Of a stretch of DNA of 64,000 nt, positions 1 to 14,247 are shown one piece after another. The notes below the pieces were generated by a model that was not told the origin of the DNA, made no database searches, and saw only the letters and a program-made list of their open reading frames with translations. Every line of letters begins with the position of its first letter. The stretch's first letter is position 1. Source of the stretch: Geomonas edaphica (GTDB lineage: Bacteria; Desulfobacterota; Desulfuromonadia; Geobacterales; Geobacteraceae); assembly GCF_004917075.1 (NCBI RefSeq), contig NZ_SSYB01000006.1, forward strand, positions 158,574 through 222,573, given 5' to 3'. A program made the translations under genes and the position numbers.

Positions 1-242
1 TGGAAGGGGCGGAACTTGAGATCGCTCGGCAGCTTGGGCACCAGGTTCGGAGTGATCTTTTTGTCGTACTTGTAGCAGAAGGGGCAGTCGTAGCTGAACA
101 CCTTGATCAGGGTGCCCTGGGCGTTCGGGATCGGTTTGGCGAGTTTCACGTAGTCGGTCCCTTCGGTGAAGGCGAAGCTGGTTGCGGCGAAAAGGGCTAC
201 GATGGCAAAACTTGCGGCGATTTTTTTGACGAATTTGAACAT
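1..242 (-). CDS. DsbA-like thiol:disulfide interchange protein (partial, N-terminal part)
   Basis: The gene runs off the left edge, so only the first 80 codons are visible. It starts at ATG 242 with a good AGGAG-type ribosome binding site just upstream. The first ~24 residues (MFKFVKKIAA then a hydrophobic stretch ending in ATSFA) form a signal peptide, so the protein is periplasmic. After it comes the sequence IKVFSYDCPFCYKYDKK, a thioredoxin-fold active site with a CPFC pair, as in DsbA/DsbC/DsbG-like oxidoreductases. Such proteins form or isomerise disulfides in exported proteins. The family within DsbA-like proteins cannot be settled without the rest of the gene. Confidence 0.85.
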   Translation of the reverse strand, partial: MFKFVKKIAASFAIVALFAATSFAFTEGTDYVKLAKPIPNAQGTLIKVFSYDCPFCYKYDKKITPNLVPKLPSDLKFRPF

Positions 243-824
243 GATCTCTCTCCTTTGTGACTGTGACGTATGGTTGTTAATGCTGTTCCTGGCCTCGTTC
301 GGTATCGTTTGACATGCGGTTGCGGTGTCTCCCTCCTTTCCTCCTGGTGCCGGTTTGGTGATAGTGTTTGCCGTGTTTATACTGTTGTTGTGAACCGGAC
401 TGCTGATTTGTGCGGTTAGCTGGCCTTGCTGGTTTCTTTTGATGTCATATTTTGCTTTTTGGTTTATTTAACAAAACCAAAAGCTGGTCGTCAAGCATTT
501 TTTTACGTTTTTTTTGCTGCCGCCGCTGCCGCTTCCTGCAGAAGCATTTCCGTGCTCTGCTGGTCCGCGAGCGAGAGGTTGGTAAGTCAGCTAAACTGAG
601 GGGGTACGGGGAAATTGAGCTGTGTGTAAAGCTGGTTGGTAAGTGCAGTCGCGTGATGATGGGGGAGGCTTGAAGGGGATTAGGACTTTTCGGTTTACAT
701 CATTTGTTATATTGAAGTAAACTAAATCGGCTTTCCGGCGCAGTCAGCTGTGGATGCGGAAGCTTTTGTGCAAGCCGGACATGCCGTTTCACGAACCAGC
801 GAACAGTTTTGACGAGGGTGCCCT
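243..824. other. Intergenic region between divergent genes, no gene seen
   Basis: This 582-base stretch separates the DsbA-like gene (minus strand) from the sensor kinase (plus strand). It is more AT-rich than its surroundings, with T-rich runs around 430-530. A 73-codon open frame at 452-673 has no ribosome binding site, no recognisable protein and repetitive Arg/Cys content, so I do not call it. It presumably holds the two divergent promoters, but I could not assign -35/-10 boxes with confidence. Confidence 0.5.
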
Positions 825-2558
825 ATGAAGCAATTTCTCGAATCGAGCAAAAGCCGTATCGTTATCGTCACCTATGTGCTGCTCTTCTGCATGTTCTGCT
901 TCTTTTCCCTGATGGATCTGCACAAGAGGACTTCCGACTACGCCTACTTCGCCAATAAGATCAATAGTTTCATCCAGCATGCGCATGACAGTGAAGCCGA
1001 GTACCTCTGCTCGCGCCTGGTCAACTACGTAAGCACCATCGCAAAAGAGAAACACTTCGCCGAACTGCTGAAGGCAGGCGATGCGAAAGCCCTGGAGAAG
1101 GCGGCAGAACCGGTTTTCTACGATTTCGGGAAACGCTACGTTCCGGTCATCTCGGTTCTGATCTATGACGGCAACGGTAAACTCAAATACCACATGACCC
1201 CGCCATCCATAGAACATGATCCTGAAAGCTTACGACCCAATGTGAGCAAGGATGTCTTCGCCACTAAAAAATACACCTACGGCTATGAAACCAACCTCGT
1301 TCCCCTCTACTTCTGCACCGTTCTTCCGGTGCGGGACGCTCGCTCGGAAGTGGTGGGTACGATCGAGATCGGTGTGGACCTGTCGTTTTTTCACTACAAC
1401 CTGAAATGGTTTTTGCACGACGTGAAGACGGCCATCTTCTCCGACGGAAAATTCCTTGAAGTTGACACCGGGTACAAAACGGATTCCGCAGAATACGTCT
1501 ATGACTATTACAAAAGACTAAAAGCCAACGACGCCGCGTTCTTCAACCAGATCAAAAAACAGATTGATTTCCGATGGACGAAAAACGATATTCAGATCGG
1601 GAACAAGTACTATCTGGTGAGCACCTCCCAGGTCCTGAGAGACAACGCAGGGCGTGAAGTCGGCAAGTATCTTGTCGCCTACGACATGACGGAACTGCGG
1701 AACCGGCACTGGGGCTATTTCTACGCATGGCTGCTGTTCTTCGCCATCACCGCCTGCGTCATGCTCTGTATCAACCTGGTCGGCTTCAGAAAGTATGAGC
1801 GTATCATCACGGATCAGAGTAAGATGCTGTCCCAGCGCTCGAAGCAGTGTGCACTCGGCGAAATGCTGGGACACATAGGTCACCAATGGCGGCAGCCTCT
1901 ATACAACCTGTCTCTCATCGTTCAGAACATCGGGCTGCAGAACCAGTTCGGTAAACTGGATGACGCCATGCTCAACAAGCAGATCACCCAGGCGAATCAG
2001 AACATCGAGTACATGTCGAACATAATCGACGACTGGCGTTCGCTGCTTATGTCAGGCAGCAGCCGGACCTTGATCGAGCTGCAAAGTTCCGTCGAGCGTG
2101 CCATTGCTATGGTTGCACCGGTCATGGAGCAGAGCCGGGTCACCATCGAGAACCGTATCACGGCGCCGGTGTACACCATGGGCTTCGTGAACGACCTGGT
2201 TCAGCTGACCATTAACGTGCTGTTGAATGCGCGCGACCAGCTCTCTATGCTGCAAGGGGACCGCTTCATCCTACTTTCCTCAAGCGAGGAGGCAGAAGGG
2301 TTGGTGACGGTCACCTTTCAGGACAACGGTGGCGGGATCCCCGACCATCTGCTGAAACGCATTTTCGAGCCCTATGTCACTACAAAGGACAAGGCCGACG
2401 GCACAGGCCTGGGACTGTATCTGTGCCACCAGATCGTCGAGAATCTCGACCAGGGAAAGGTCTGGGCGGAAAACAGGTCCTTTGAACTGCATGGTGAAAC
2501 GCGCTATGGCGCCTGCATCTGCCTGCAGTTCGCCAGAACAACTGAGGGAGGTAAATAG
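825..2558 (+). CDS. Membrane sensor histidine kinase
   Basis: A 577-residue sensor kinase. An N-terminal membrane segment (about residues 12-30) is followed by a ~270-residue extracytoplasmic region that looks like a Cache-type ligand domain, a second membrane segment (about 300-320), then the kinase core. The phospho-accepting His is H353 in the box GHIGHQWRQP, a variant H-box common in delta- and epsilonproteobacterial kinases. The ATPase part shows an N-box (NVLLNARDQL), a DNGGGIP motif and a TGLGLYLC G-box. The stop codon lies one base before the start of the response regulator gene, so the two are one operon and almost certainly cognate partners. The ligand is unknown; no PAS domain is evident. 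Confidence 0.93.
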   Translation: MKQFLESSKSRIVIVTYVLLFCMFCFFSLMDLHKRTSDYAYFANKINSFIQHAHDSEAEYLCSRLVNYVSTIAKEKHFAELLKAGDAKALEKAAEPVFYDFGKRYVPVISVLIYDGNGKLKYHMTPPSIEHDPESLRPNVSKDVFATKKYTYGYETNLVPLYFCTVLPVRDARSEVVGTIEIGVDLSFFHYNLKWFLHDVKTAIFSDGKFLEVDTGYKTDSAEYVYDYYKRLKANDAAFFNQIKKQIDFRWTKNDIQIGNKYYLVSTSQVLRDNAGREVGKYLVAYDMTELRNRHWGYFYAWLLFFAITACVMLCINLVGFRKYERIITDQSKMLSQRSKQCALGEMLGHIGHQWRQPLYNLSLIVQNIGLQNQFGKLDDAMLNKQITQANQNIEYMSNIIDDWRSLLMSGSSRTLIELQSSVERAIAMVAPVMEQSRVTIENRITAPVYTMGFVNDLVQLTINVLLNARDQLSMLQGDRFILLSSSEEAEGLVTVTFQDNGGGIPDHLLKRIFEPYVTTKDKADGTGLGLYLCHQIVENLDQGKVWAENRSFELHGETRYGACICLQFARTTEGGK

Positions 2559-2559
2559 T

Positions 2560-3222
2560 ATGAACGTCACCGCCTTGCAACAGATGACGGTGCTCTTTGT
2601 TGATGACGAGGAGACTGCACGGGAGCAGATGAAGATGGTCCTGAGCAGTTTTTGCAAAAACACGATCTGCGTGGGGAGTGCCGACCAGGCCTTGGCTGTG
2701 CTGGAGGAGCATCACCCGGATATCGTACTCACCGACATCCGCATGCCCGGCTTGTCCGGCTTAGAACTCCTGAATGCGATAAAGCAGAAAGATTCGGCGG
2801 TTGCCGTAGTCATGGTATCGGCCCATTCGGAGTCAGAGTACCTGCTGGACGCATTTCGCTATAAGGCGGACGGCTACCTGCTGAAACCTTTCAATTTCCA
2901 CGACCTGCTCGAACTGCTTTCCGACATAGCGACAGAGAAGGTAGCCGCTGGCAGGGACTCCGGCAGCGGCCCAGAAAAGAAGGAGTTCGTACTCAGAATT
3001 CTCGATACCCTCGGTGGAAGACGCGCCGAGATCATGGAGTACGTCATCAATCATCTCGACGAGGAGAACCTGTTCCACGGCACCTACGACGAGGTTGCGG
3101 AGGCGCTGAGTGCCAGCAAGCCGACCGTAGTGGCTACCTTCCAGATCATGCTGGAAAAGAAGGTGCTGACCCGGCTCAAATACGGCACGTACCGTATGAA
3201 CATGGAGGAACTCGCCGACTGA
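2560..3222 (+). CDS. Response regulator with C-terminal winged-helix-like domain
   Basis: A 220-residue regulator starting at ATG 2560 behind GGGAGG, one base after the kinase stop; the frame stays open further upstream inside the kinase gene but without a suitable start signal. Residues ~8-125 form a receiver domain: acidic pair DD near residue 15, phospho-acceptor D59 in VLTDIRMPG, and the conserved Lys in LLKPF. The C-terminal ~70 residues (HGTYDEVAEALSASKPTVVA and following) look like a helix-turn-helix of winged-helix type, similar in style to replication-initiator or Crp-like HTHs rather than to OmpR, NarL or NtrC outputs. It probably binds DNA in response to phosphorylation by the upstream kinase. 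Targets cannot be read from the sequence. Confidence 0.88.
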   Translation: MNVTALQQMTVLFVDDEETAREQMKMVLSSFCKNTICVGSADQALAVLEEHHPDIVLTDIRMPGLSGLELLNAIKQKDSAVAVVMVSAHSESEYLLDAFRYKADGYLLKPFNFHDLLELLSDIATEKVAAGRDSGSGPEKKEFVLRILDTLGGRRAEIMEYVINHLDEENLFHGTYDEVAEALSASKPTVVATFQIMLEKKVLTRLKYGTYRMNMEELAD

Positions 3223-3254
3223 GCTTTAACCAGCACCTTCCCGGTCACCCTCAT

Positions 3255-3575
3255 ATGAATGACACCGTTTCTCCGACCTACAACCACATCTACGCCGTGG
3301 TTGCCGCGATCCCGAAGGGGACGGTGGCAACCTACGGCCAGGTGGCGCTTTTGGCCGGCCTGCCGGGGCGGGCGCGCCAGGTGGGCTACGCCCTGCATGC
3401 ACTTGCCGACCCGTCGCTTCCCTGGCATCGCGTGGTGAACGCCAAGGGAGAGATCAGCCTGCGCACCGGCGGAAGCGAGGGTGACCGTGTGCAGCGGTTG
3501 CGTCTTGAGGCGGAGGGCGTTGTTTTCGACCGGGGCGGGCGCATCGATCTTAAGCGTTACCGCTGGCGGCCATGA
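3255..3575 (+). CDS. Alkyltransferase-like (ATL) DNA-repair protein
   Basis: A 106-residue protein of the MGMT/Ogt C-terminal fold: it keeps the helix-turn-helix with GTVATYGQVA and the arginine-finger region GRARQVGYAL. The active-site motif, PCHRV in true O6-alkylguanine transferases, is PWHRV here (Trp57), the signature of alkyltransferase-like proteins (E. coli YbaZ, yeast Atl1). ATL proteins bind O6-alkylguanine lesions and flip the base but do not transfer the alkyl group; they hand the lesion to nucleotide excision repair. It lies 32 bases after the response regulator, so it may be read from the same transcript, although no functional link is obvious. Confidence 0.93.
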   Translation: MNDTVSPTYNHIYAVVAAIPKGTVATYGQVALLAGLPGRARQVGYALHALADPSLPWHRVVNAKGEISLRTGGSEGDRVQRLRLEAEGVVFDRGGRIDLKRYRWRP

Positions 3576-3625
3576 TGCTCACCCCGTCTCGATTCTCGCA
3601 CGTGCTCTAAACCATCGCGCTTTAA

Positions 3626-6022
<2,397 letters not shown>

Positions 6023-6070
6023 TTGGCCGCAGGGAAGGGGCTGGTTCCGTCCCCCCGGACCGGAGAAAAG

Positions 6071-6110
6071 GCAAATCCCCCCCGTCCCCCCTTCGCAAAG
6101 GGGGGAGCGC
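6071..6110 (-). repeat. Dispersed GC-rich palindromic repeat, copy 1
   Basis: Core reads gcaaatcccccc then ttcgcaaagggggg. It belongs to a family of near-identical intergenic elements found again at 15788, 15957, 28491, 28540, 34211, 34715 and 52883. The element holds a short hairpin (CCCCC TTTGCGAA GGGGG type) plus a second G/C run and an AAATCCCCC box. It lies between the katG stop and the terminator. Confidence 0.8.
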
Positions 6111-6180
6111 AAGTTCACTTGCGGCGCTTCGTGAGAACACACACCGCGCTCCCAGGAATTCTCTGGAGGACAAAAGAAAA

Positions 6181-6205
6181 GGCACTTGGGAAAGTCCCAA
6201 GTGCC
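6181..6205. terminator. Bidirectional intrinsic terminator between katG and gltD
   Basis: A perfect 11-bp stem (GGCACTTGGGA / TCCCAAGTGCC) with a 3-base loop is flanked by A-runs on the left and TTTTG on the right, so it can stop transcripts from katG on the plus strand and from gltD on the minus strand. Confidence 0.9.
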
Positions 6206-6231
6206 TTTTGTCGTTTTATCGGAAAGGGCCG

Positions 6232-7713
<1,482 letters not shown>

Positions 7714-7752
7714 AGCTATTTCCTATCTGAAGAAATCAGTCGATCTTCTTTT

Positions 7753-10700
7753 CTAGTGCGCCGCCTGGCGTGCGTTCTCTTCAAAGGCCGCGGAGAGTGC
7801 GTCGTCGCCGGTAAGCCCGGCCGCCTTGGCACGCTCGATGGCCTGGAGCACCCGCTTGTAGTCCGTCGGCATCACCTTGACGAACTTGTGAGCGTGGGTT
7901 TTCCAGTCGTGCAGGATGCGGGTGGCGCGTGCACTGCCGGTCCTTTTCGCATGCTGGGAGATCATCTCCTTGAGGGTCTCCTGGTCCTGCTCGTCGGGCT
8001 GCTCAAGCTTCACCATCTCGGTGTTGCAGCGCTCCTTGAAGTCCCCTGCGCTGTCGAGGACGTAGGCGACTCCGCCGCTCATCCCCGCCGCGAAGTTCCT
8101 TCCGGTCTCGCCTAACACCACGACGGTGCCGCCGGTCATGTACTCGCAGCCGTGGTCGCCGACCCCTTCCACCACCGCGTTCACGCCCGAGTTCCTGACG
8201 CAGAAGCGTTCCCCGGCGATGCCGCTTATGTAGGCGGTGCCGCTCGTGGCGCCGTAGAGGGCGACGTTGCCGGCGATGATGTTCTCCTCGGCCTTGAACG
8301 GCGAGCCGTCCGGCGGGTAGACGACGATGGTGCCGCCGCTAAGCCCCTTGCCGACGTAGTCGTTCGCGTCGCCGGCAAGCTCGAGGGTCATCCCTTTCGG
8401 AACGAAGGCGCCGAAGCTCTGGCCAGCAGAGCCGTGGAACTTGAGCCTGATGGTGTCGTCGGGGAGCCCTTCCGCGCCGTAGGTACGGGTGACCTCGTTG
8501 CCGACGATGGTGCCGACCACGCGGTCGACGTTGGTGATGGTGACCTCGGCGCTCACCTTCTCGCCCTTCTCGATGGCCGGTTTGCAGATATCGAGGAGTT
8601 TGGTCATGTCGAGGGACTTGTCGAGGCCGTGGTCCTGGCTCTCGGTGCAGTAGCGGCTTCCATTGATACCCATCTGCGGCTGGTACAGCACGTTGCTGAA
8701 GTCGAGTCCCTGGGCCTTCCAATGGGCGATGGCCCGTTTGGGCTCCAGGCGGTTTGCGCGGCCGACCATGTCGTTGAAGGTGCGGAAGCCGAGTTCGGCC
8801 ATGATCTCGCGCACTTCCTGCGCGATGAAGCTCATGTAGTTGACCACGTACTCGGGCTTGCCCGAGAAGTTCTTCCTGAGCTCCGGGTCCTGCGTCGCGA
8901 CGCCGGCCGGGCAGGTGTTGCTGTGGCAGACGCGCATCATGACGCAACCCAAGGTGACAAGCGGTGCGGTGGCGAAGCCGAATTCCTCGGCGCCCAGAAG
9001 TGCCGCGATAGCAACGTCACGGCCGGTCTTAAGCTGGCCGTCGACCTCGACGATGATGCGGCTTCTCAGGTTGTTGAGAACCAGCGTCTGGTGCGTTTCG
9101 GCAAGACCGAGCTCCCAAGGGAGCCCCGCGTGCTTGATCGAGGAGAGCGGGGATGCGCCGGTGCCGCCGTCGTAGCCCGAGACGAGTACCACGTCGGCGT
9201 GCGCCTTGGCCACACCGGCCGCGATGGTGCCGACGCCGACCTCGGAGACCAGCTTGACGCTGATCCTCGCGCGGCGGTTCGCGTTCTTCAGGTCGTGGAT
9301 CAGCTCCGCCAGGTCCTCGATGGAGTAGATGTCGTGGTGCGGCGGAGGCGACACGAGGCCGACGCCCGGGGTGGTGTGGCGGGTCTTAGCAACCCACGGG
9401 TACACCTTATGTCCCGGAAGCTCGCCGCCTTCGCCCGGCTTAGCACCCTGCGCCATCTTGATCTGCAGCTCGCTCGCGTTGGTCAGGTAGTTGCTGGTGA
9501 CGCCGAAGCGACCCGAGGCCACCTGTTTGATGGCGCTGTTCTTCGAGTCGCCCTCAGCGTTGGTCCAGGTGAAGCGCTCCGGATCCTCGCCGCCTTCGCC
9601 GGTGTTGGAGCGGCCGCCGATCCTATTCATGGCGATGGCGAGCGCTTCGTGCGCTTCCTGGCTGATGGAGCCGTAGGACATGGCGCCGGTCTTGAAGCGC
9701 TTCATGATCTCCTCGACCGACTCGACCTCCTCGATGGGGACCGGGATACGGATCTCGGTGTTGAAGTCGAGAAGGCCCCTCAAGGTGTAGAGGCGCTCGT
9801 TCTGCTCGTCGATCAGCTGCGAGAAGACCTTGAACTCCTTGTAGTCGTTGGTCCTGGTAGCCTTCTGCAGCGCCTGGATGGTGAGCGGGTTGAAGAGGTG
9901 TTCCTCACCCTCCTTGCGCCACTGGTACTGGCCGCCGGGGTCCAGGGTCGGGTCGGCGGGCACCCGGTGCGGGTACGCCTTCTTGTGGCGCTGCAAAAGC
10001 TCCTGGGCGATGCCGGAGAGGTCGATGCCGCCGATCCTGGACGGGGTCCAGGTGAAGTACTTGTCGATCAGCGACTGGTGCAGGCCGACCGCCTCGCAGA
10101 TCTGGGCGCCGCGGTAGCTCTGGATGGTGGAGATACCCATCTTCGCCATGGTCTTCACGATCCCCTTGATGGAGGCCTTGATGAAGTTCTTGACGCCGGT
10201 CTTGTAGTCGATGCCGGTGAGCATCCCCTCTTTGATCATGTCGTCGATGGACTCGAAGGCGAGGTAGGGGTTGATGGCGGTCACGCCGTAGCCCAGGAGC
10301 ACGGCGAAGTGGTGCACCTCGCGCGGCTCGCCCGACTCGAGGATGATGGAGGCGTGGGTCCTCGTCGCGGTACGGATCAGGTGGTGGTGCAGGCCGGCCA
10401 CGGCGAGCAGCGCCGGCAGCGCCGCGTACTCCTCGTTCACGCCGCGGTCGGAGAGGATGAGGACGGTGGTCCCCATCTCGATGTGGCGGATCGCGCTGGA
10501 GAAGAGGCTCTCGAGCGACTTCTCCATCCCCTCGGCGCCGTCGGAGGCCTTGAAGAGCAGGGACAGGGTGGCGGTCTTGAAGCCGGGGCGGTCGAGGCTC
10601 CTGATCTTCTCCATGTCCTCGTTGGTGAGGATCGGGTGCTCGAGGCGGATGACGCGTGCGCTCGTTGCCGACGGCTTCAAGAGGTTCGACTCGGAGCCGA

Positions 10701-12336
10701 TCCTTACCGCGGTCGCGGTGATGATCTCCTCGCGGATCGGGTCGATCGGCGGGTTGGTCACCTGGGCGAAGAGCTGCTTGAAGTAGCTGTAAAGAAGCTG
10801 CGGCTTCTCGGAGAGGACCGCGAGCGGGGTGTCGGTGCCCATGGAGCCAAGCGGCTGCACGCCGGAGGTCGCCATGGGGCCGATGATGGTCTCCTGGTCC
10901 TCGAAGGTATAGCCGAAGGCCTTCTGACGCTGCACGAGGGGGGATTCCTCCTCGGCCTGCGTCTTCGCAGCTTTCGGGAGGTCGGCCAGCAGGTGGTGGT
11001 TCACCTTGACCCAGTCGGCGTAAGGCTTCGCGGTGGCGAGGTCGTTCTTGATCTCCTCGTCCGGGATGATGCGACCCTGCACCGTGTCGATGAGGAACAT
11101 CTTGCCAGGCTGGAGGCGACCCTTCTTGATCACCTTCGCGGGGGATACCGGCAGAACACCCGCCTCGCTTGCCATGATGACCAGGTCGTCGTCGGTCAGG
11201 TAGTAGCGGCAGGGGCGCAGGCCGTTTCTGTCCAGCACCGCGCCAATGATGCGGCCGTCGGTGAAGGTGAGGGCGGCGGGGCCGTCCCACGGCTCCATGA
11301 GGCAGGAGTGGTACTCGTAGAAGGCACGCTTCTCACGGCTCATGGTCTCGTGGTTCTCCCACGGCTCCGGCACCATCATCATGACGGCGTGGGGGAGCGA
11401 ACGTCCGGTCATGAGCAGGAGCTCGAGACAGTTGTCGAACATCGCCGAGTCAGAGCCGTTGGTGTTGATCACCGGCAGGAGCTTCTTGATGTCGTCGCCG
11501 AAGAGCTCGCTGTTGAACATGGACTGGCGAGCGTGCATCCAGTTCACGTTGCCGCGCAGGGTGTTGATTTCGCCGTTGTGGGCGAGGTAGTGGTAAGGGT
11601 GCGCGCGGTCCCAGGAAGGGAAGGTGTTCGTGGAGAAGCGGGAGTGCACCACCGCGATGGCACTTTCGACCGCCTCGTCGCGCAGCTCGGGGAAGTACTG
11701 GTCCAACTGGGCCGGCATCAGCATCCCTTTGTAGACGATGGTGCGGGTCGAGATGCTGGCGACGTACCAGTACGGGTCGACCTCCTCGTCGCGGATCTCG
11801 TGGATCGCGCGCTGGTTCACGAGGTAGAGCTTCCTGTTGAAGGCGTCCTCGTCGGCGCACGAAGCGTCGCGCTTGAAGAAGATCTGGCGCACGAGCGGCT
11901 CGCCCGCCTTGGCGGTGTCGCCCAAGGACGAGTTGTCCGTCGGCACTTCGCGCCAGCCGATCACCTCGACCCCTTCCTCTCTTATAATGCGCTGGAAGAC
12001 GTGCTTCGCCGCGCTTCTTTCGGTCGCCTCGGGGGAGGTGAAGAGCATGGCGACGCCGTACTCGCCGGCGGCCGGCAGCTCGAAGCCGAGCTCGGGGCAG
12101 GCCTTGCGGAAAAAGGCGTCGGGGATCTGGATTAGAATCCCGGCACCGTCACCGGTGTTGTGCTCGCTCCCCACCGCGCCGCGGTGGTCGAGGTTTTCCA
12201 GGACGGTTATCGCCTGCTTGACGATCTCGTGGGATTTCTTTCCCTTGATGTTGGTGACGAAGCCGACGCCGCAGGCGTCGTGCTCGAACTGGGGATCGTA
12301 CATCCCTTGCTTCTTGGGTAATCCGATTGTTTTCAT
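7753..12336 (-). CDS. gltB: Glutamate synthase large subunit
   Basis: A 1527-residue large subunit of NADPH-dependent glutamate synthase. A short propeptide (21 residues) precedes Cys22 in [10 protein letters not shown], the N-terminal nucleophile of the class-II glutamine amidotransferase domain that releases ammonia. The central and FMN-binding synthase domains follow; GGEDPERF and [10 protein letters not shown] are typical FMN-domain sequences, and [15 protein letters not shown] supplies the [3Fe-4S] cysteines. The C-terminal GXGXG beta-helix (residues ~1250-1490) is complete. Together with gltD it assimilates ammonium with glutamine synthetase. A sigma54-like promoter lies upstream (12386-12401), which fits nitrogen control. 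The long opposite-strand open frames here are shadows caused by high GC. Confidence 0.98.
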   Translation of the reverse strand: MKTIGLPKKQGMYDPQFEHDACGVGFVTNIKGKKSHEIVKQAITVLENLDHRGAVGSEHNTGDGAGILIQIPDAFFRKACPELGFELPAAGEYGVAMLFTSPEATERSAAKHVFQRIIREEGVEVIGWREVPTDNSSLGDTAKAGEPLVRQIFFKRDASCADEDAFNRKLYLVNQRAIHEIRDEEVDPYWYVASISTRTIVYKGMLMPAQLDQYFPELRDEAVESAIAVVHSRFSTNTFPSWDRAHPYHYLAHNGEINTLRGNVNWMHARQSMFNSELFGDDIKKLLPVINTNGSDSAMFDNCLELLLMTGRSLPHAVMMMVPEPWENHETMSREKRAFYEYHSCLMEPWDGPAALTFTDGRIIGAVLDRNGLRPCRYYLTDDDLVIMASEAGVLPVSPAKVIKKGRLQPGKMFLIDTVQGRIIPDEEIKNDLATAKPYADWVKVNHHLLADLPKAAKTQAEEESPLVQRQKAFGYTFEDQETIIGPMATSGVQPLGSMGTDTPLAVLSEKPQLLYSYFKQLFAQVTNPPIDPIREEIITATAVRIGSESNLLKPSATSARVIRLEHPILTNEDMEKIRSLDRPGFKTATLSLLFKASDGAEGMEKSLESLFSSAIRHIEMGTTVLILSDRGVNEEYAALPALLAVAGLHHHLIRTATRTHASIILESGEPREVHHFAVLLGYGVTAINPYLAFESIDDMIKEGMLTGIDYKTGVKNFIKASIKGIVKTMAKMGISTIQSYRGAQICEAVGLHQSLIDKYFTWTPSRIGGIDLSGIAQELLQRHKKAYPHRVPADPTLDPGGQYQWRKEGEEHLFNPLTIQALQKATRTNDYKEFKVFSQLIDEQNERLYTLRGLLDFNTEIRIPVPIEEVESVEEIMKRFKTGAMSYGSISQEAHEALAIAMNRIGGRSNTGEGGEDPERFTWTNAEGDSKNSAIKQVASGRFGVTSNYLTNASELQIKMAQGAKPGEGGELPGHKVYPWVAKTRHTTPGVGLVSPPPHHDIYSIEDLAELIHDLKNANRRARISVKLVSEVGVGTIAAGVAKAHADVVLVSGYDGGTGASPLSSIKHAGLPWELGLAETHQTLVLNNLRSRIIVEVDGQLKTGRDVAIAALLGAEEFGFATAPLVTLGCVMMRVCHSNTCPAGVATQDPELRKNFSGKPEYVVNYMSFIAQEVREIMAELGFRTFNDMVGRANRLEPKRAIAHWKAQGLDFSNVLYQPQMGINGSRYCTESQDHGLDKSLDMTKLLDICKPAIEKGEKVSAEVTITNVDRVVGTIVGNEVTRTYGAEGLPDDTIRLKFHGSAGQSFGAFVPKGMTLELAGDANDYVGKGLSGGTIVVYPPDGSPFKAEENIIAGNVALYGATSGTAYISGIAGERFCVRNSGVNAVVEGVGDHGCEYMTGGTVVVLGETGRNFAAGMSGGVAYVLDSAGDFKERCNTEMVKLEQPDEQDQETLKEMISQHAKRTGSARATRILHDWKTHAHKFVKVMPTDYKRVLQAIERAKAAGLTGDDALSAAFEENARQAAH

Positions 12337-12385
12337 GATGCAACCTTTTGCGAGGTAGTGATCGTGCGCTGCGTCTGCGAAAGGG

Positions 12386-12401
12386 AGCAGTTACTATGCC
12401 A
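12386..12401 (-). promoter_or_regulatory. Candidate sigma54 (-24/-12) promoter of gltBD
   Basis: On the minus strand the sequence is TGGCATAGTAACTGCT: TGGCAT at -24 (5 of 6 to TGGCAC), a 5-base gap and CTGCT at -12, with the essential GG-N10-GC spacing. It is about 50 bases before the gltB start. RpoN control of gltBD is known in several bacteria; here it is inferred from sequence only. Confidence 0.55.
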
Positions 12402-12714
12402 ACTCGACAGAAACGCGCACGGAAAAAATGTTTACGGTGTAAGTGGCGGCTTTTGCGCCATCCCTTCCGGGCCGCTGCAGATGTGGCGGCAGCGGGTTGT
12501 AATACGAAGTGACTACTCTAGCTACTCAAGAGTGTACTCTGATTTTGTTCGGCATGGTGCGATGGTGCGGAGGAGATAGATCGAAAGATATAGGAAAATG
12601 TACCCAATGCCTTATTCAATGTCATCCTTCCTTCAGTTAGTTTGTAGGGAAATTTCTGGCGCTGTCTGTTTGGTGCAGTGTAACAGAGCACCTCTTACAG
12701 GGATGTGATGATAG
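12402..12714. other. Upstream region of gltB and the PilZ gene
   Basis: Divergent spacer with no gene. It contains the small interrupted palindrome AGAGTACACTCT (around 12529-12541) with further AGAGT/ACTCT half-sites beside it, which could be an operator, and an A/T-rich stretch near 12580-12620. I see no riboswitch. Confidence 0.35.
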
Positions 12715-13056
12715 ATGCGTGATTACATTAACAGAAAATCGGTACGTTACCAGGGCCAGATCCCGGTGGAGGTCAAACAGGGGATGGGGCTTACCAGGAA
12801 CTTCAGTACAAGCGGTATCTACTTTGTCACTGATCAGCCGGTAGCACTGGATGAACGCCTCGAAGTGGTGATGCTGCTTGACTATCAGCACATCGGCCAG
12901 CGGGTCAGACTGCACTGCATGAGCGATGTGGTGAGAGTTGAGCCGTGTGACGAGTTGCTGGGGGTGGCGGTGGCCGTCGAGGGGTGCCGCTTCGAGCTGG
13001 TGACCGAGGACGTCGAACCGCCGCGCATGGATGGCGGAGCCTGCGGGCACGCCTGA
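12715..13056 (+). CDS. PilZ-domain protein (putative c-di-GMP receptor)
   Basis: A 113-residue single-domain protein. It begins MRDYINRKSVRYQG, giving the spaced basic residues typical of the PilZ N-terminus, followed by LTRNFSTSGIYF, matching the D/N-x-S-x-x-G part of the PilZ c-di-GMP motif. The rest alternates short beta strands as expected for a PilZ barrel. The classical RxxxR is relaxed (NRKSVR), so ligand binding is likely but not certain. The ribosome binding site is weak. It stands alone between gltB and a secreted protein gene. Role probably in motility or surface behaviour, not deducible further. Confidence 0.75.
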   Translation: MRDYINRKSVRYQGQIPVEVKQGMGLTRNFSTSGIYFVTDQPVALDERLEVVMLLDYQHIGQRVRLHCMSDVVRVEPCDELLGVAVAVEGCRFELVTEDVEPPRMDGGACGHA

Positions 13057-13133
13057 GCTGTGCATATCTTTTGAACGATTACCGTCCTGTCCGCTTTTAA
13101 TTTAAATGCATGGAGATCAAAGGAGGAAGTGAA

Positions 13134-14219
13134 ATGAAGATGAAAACCTTATTGTCGGCTCTGGCCATCACGGCCGCAGGTTTTGCCACCGCGGTAAGCG
13201 CGCAAGCGGCTGCGGTCGTCAAAAACGCCGCGGAACTGATCGTGACCCCGGGAGTGACCGCGTTGAACGTCATTCCGGAGCACCCGGCAGAGCCAGCCAA
13301 CAGCTATTTCTACAAGTATTCCGTGAACGACGGCGGGAAAATCACCGACACCATTCCGGTAACGATGTGCCTAAATACCTCCACCGGCACGTGGTCGGTT
13401 TTCTACGTCAACTTCAGTGACCCCAACGGGAGCACCTTTGGGGTTTCCGTTCCGGGCAACACGATGATCACCCCGACCGATCTCAACGTCTGCAAAAAGA
13501 CTGAGATAAAAATCGATACCGAGCCGCTTGTACTGGCCGATTCCACCAAGGCGGATGTTCGGGAGACCAACATCAACGTCAAGCCGGAGGGCAAGGACCC
13601 TAACGACATCAACATCAACAATAACTTCCCCAACATCCACATCTTCTTCGAGATCAAACCGGTCCTGAACGACACCACCTGCTTTACCACCGACGGTGAC
13701 GGCAACCTCCTTGCCAAGTGTGACGGTACCGCGGTCACCACATCCGGCAGCGACGACGGCCGCTTCTCCGTAAACGTCAACAGACAGAAAAACAGCGTGA
13801 CCGCGTCCGACCCGGGGCAGTTCTACTACAACATCCTCTGGACCAACACGACCGGCGAAGACCAGGTGGTAAACGTCTCGTTGTCCGCAGCCGGCGGGGT
13901 CGCCAAAGGGGCCAATGCTCTCCACGCCTATGCCTTCGCACCGTCCCTCTCTGGTGTTACTCCGGAAAACTTTCAGATGGTAAACGATGCCATTCCGGGG
14001 GGCTCCGACGGCTCCATCGACAACGTTACTGTTCCCGCCGGTTGGACCCTCTGGGCCAATTACCACATGGACTGGGCCGGGAAGGGCAACACGGTACCGG
14101 CCGGCATCGCCACCACCTGCGGGGATGCCAATCAGCTCATGAGTGTCCTCGGCACAGTCACCGAGGCCAACGGCAAGGTGCACACCTGCACCTCCGGCGC
14201 GAAAGGGTACAAGAAGTAA
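13134..14219 (+). CDS. Secreted protein of unknown function
   Basis: A 361-residue protein that I do not recognise. The start at ATG 13134 follows a perfect AAAGGAGG; an upstream in-frame ATG at 13110 is less likely. The first 25 residues (MKMKTLLSALAITAAGFATA then VSAQA) are a clear Sec signal peptide. The mature part is rich in Asn, Thr, Asp and beta-prone sequence and carries six cysteines spaced through the chain, which suggests disulfide-bonded extracellular or periplasmic beta structure. No heme motif, lipobox or sorting tail is present. A strong terminator follows, and the gene seems monocistronic and possibly highly expressed. Confidence 0.7.
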   Translation: MKMKTLLSALAITAAGFATAVSAQAAAVVKNAAELIVTPGVTALNVIPEHPAEPANSYFYKYSVNDGGKITDTIPVTMCLNTSTGTWSVFYVNFSDPNGSTFGVSVPGNTMITPTDLNVCKKTEIKIDTEPLVLADSTKADVRETNINVKPEGKDPNDININNNFPNIHIFFEIKPVLNDTTCFTTDGDGNLLAKCDGTAVTTSGSDDGRFSVNVNRQKNSVTASDPGQFYYNILWTNTTGEDQVVNVSLSAAGGVAKGANALHAYAFAPSLSGVTPENFQMVNDAIPGGSDGSIDNVTVPAGWTLWANYHMDWAGKGNTVPAGIATTCGDANQLMSVLGTVTEANGKVHTCTSGAKGYKK

Positions 14220-14247
14220 CCACCGCCGCATCAGCCGCAATCACAAA

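Noticed and set aside
452..673. Possible 73-codon gene
   Set aside because: No ribosome binding site, Arg/Cys/Phe-rich low-complexity translation, lies in a promoter-bearing spacer.
8152..12135. A 1327-codon open frame on the plus strand opposite gltB
   Set aside because: It is the GC-driven antisense shadow of gltB: no ribosome site, biased Val/Gly/Asp/Arg content, no domain. Similar shadows opposite katG (3941-5320) and opposite both giant cytochromes (34833-38204, 40289-42937) were rejected for the same reason.
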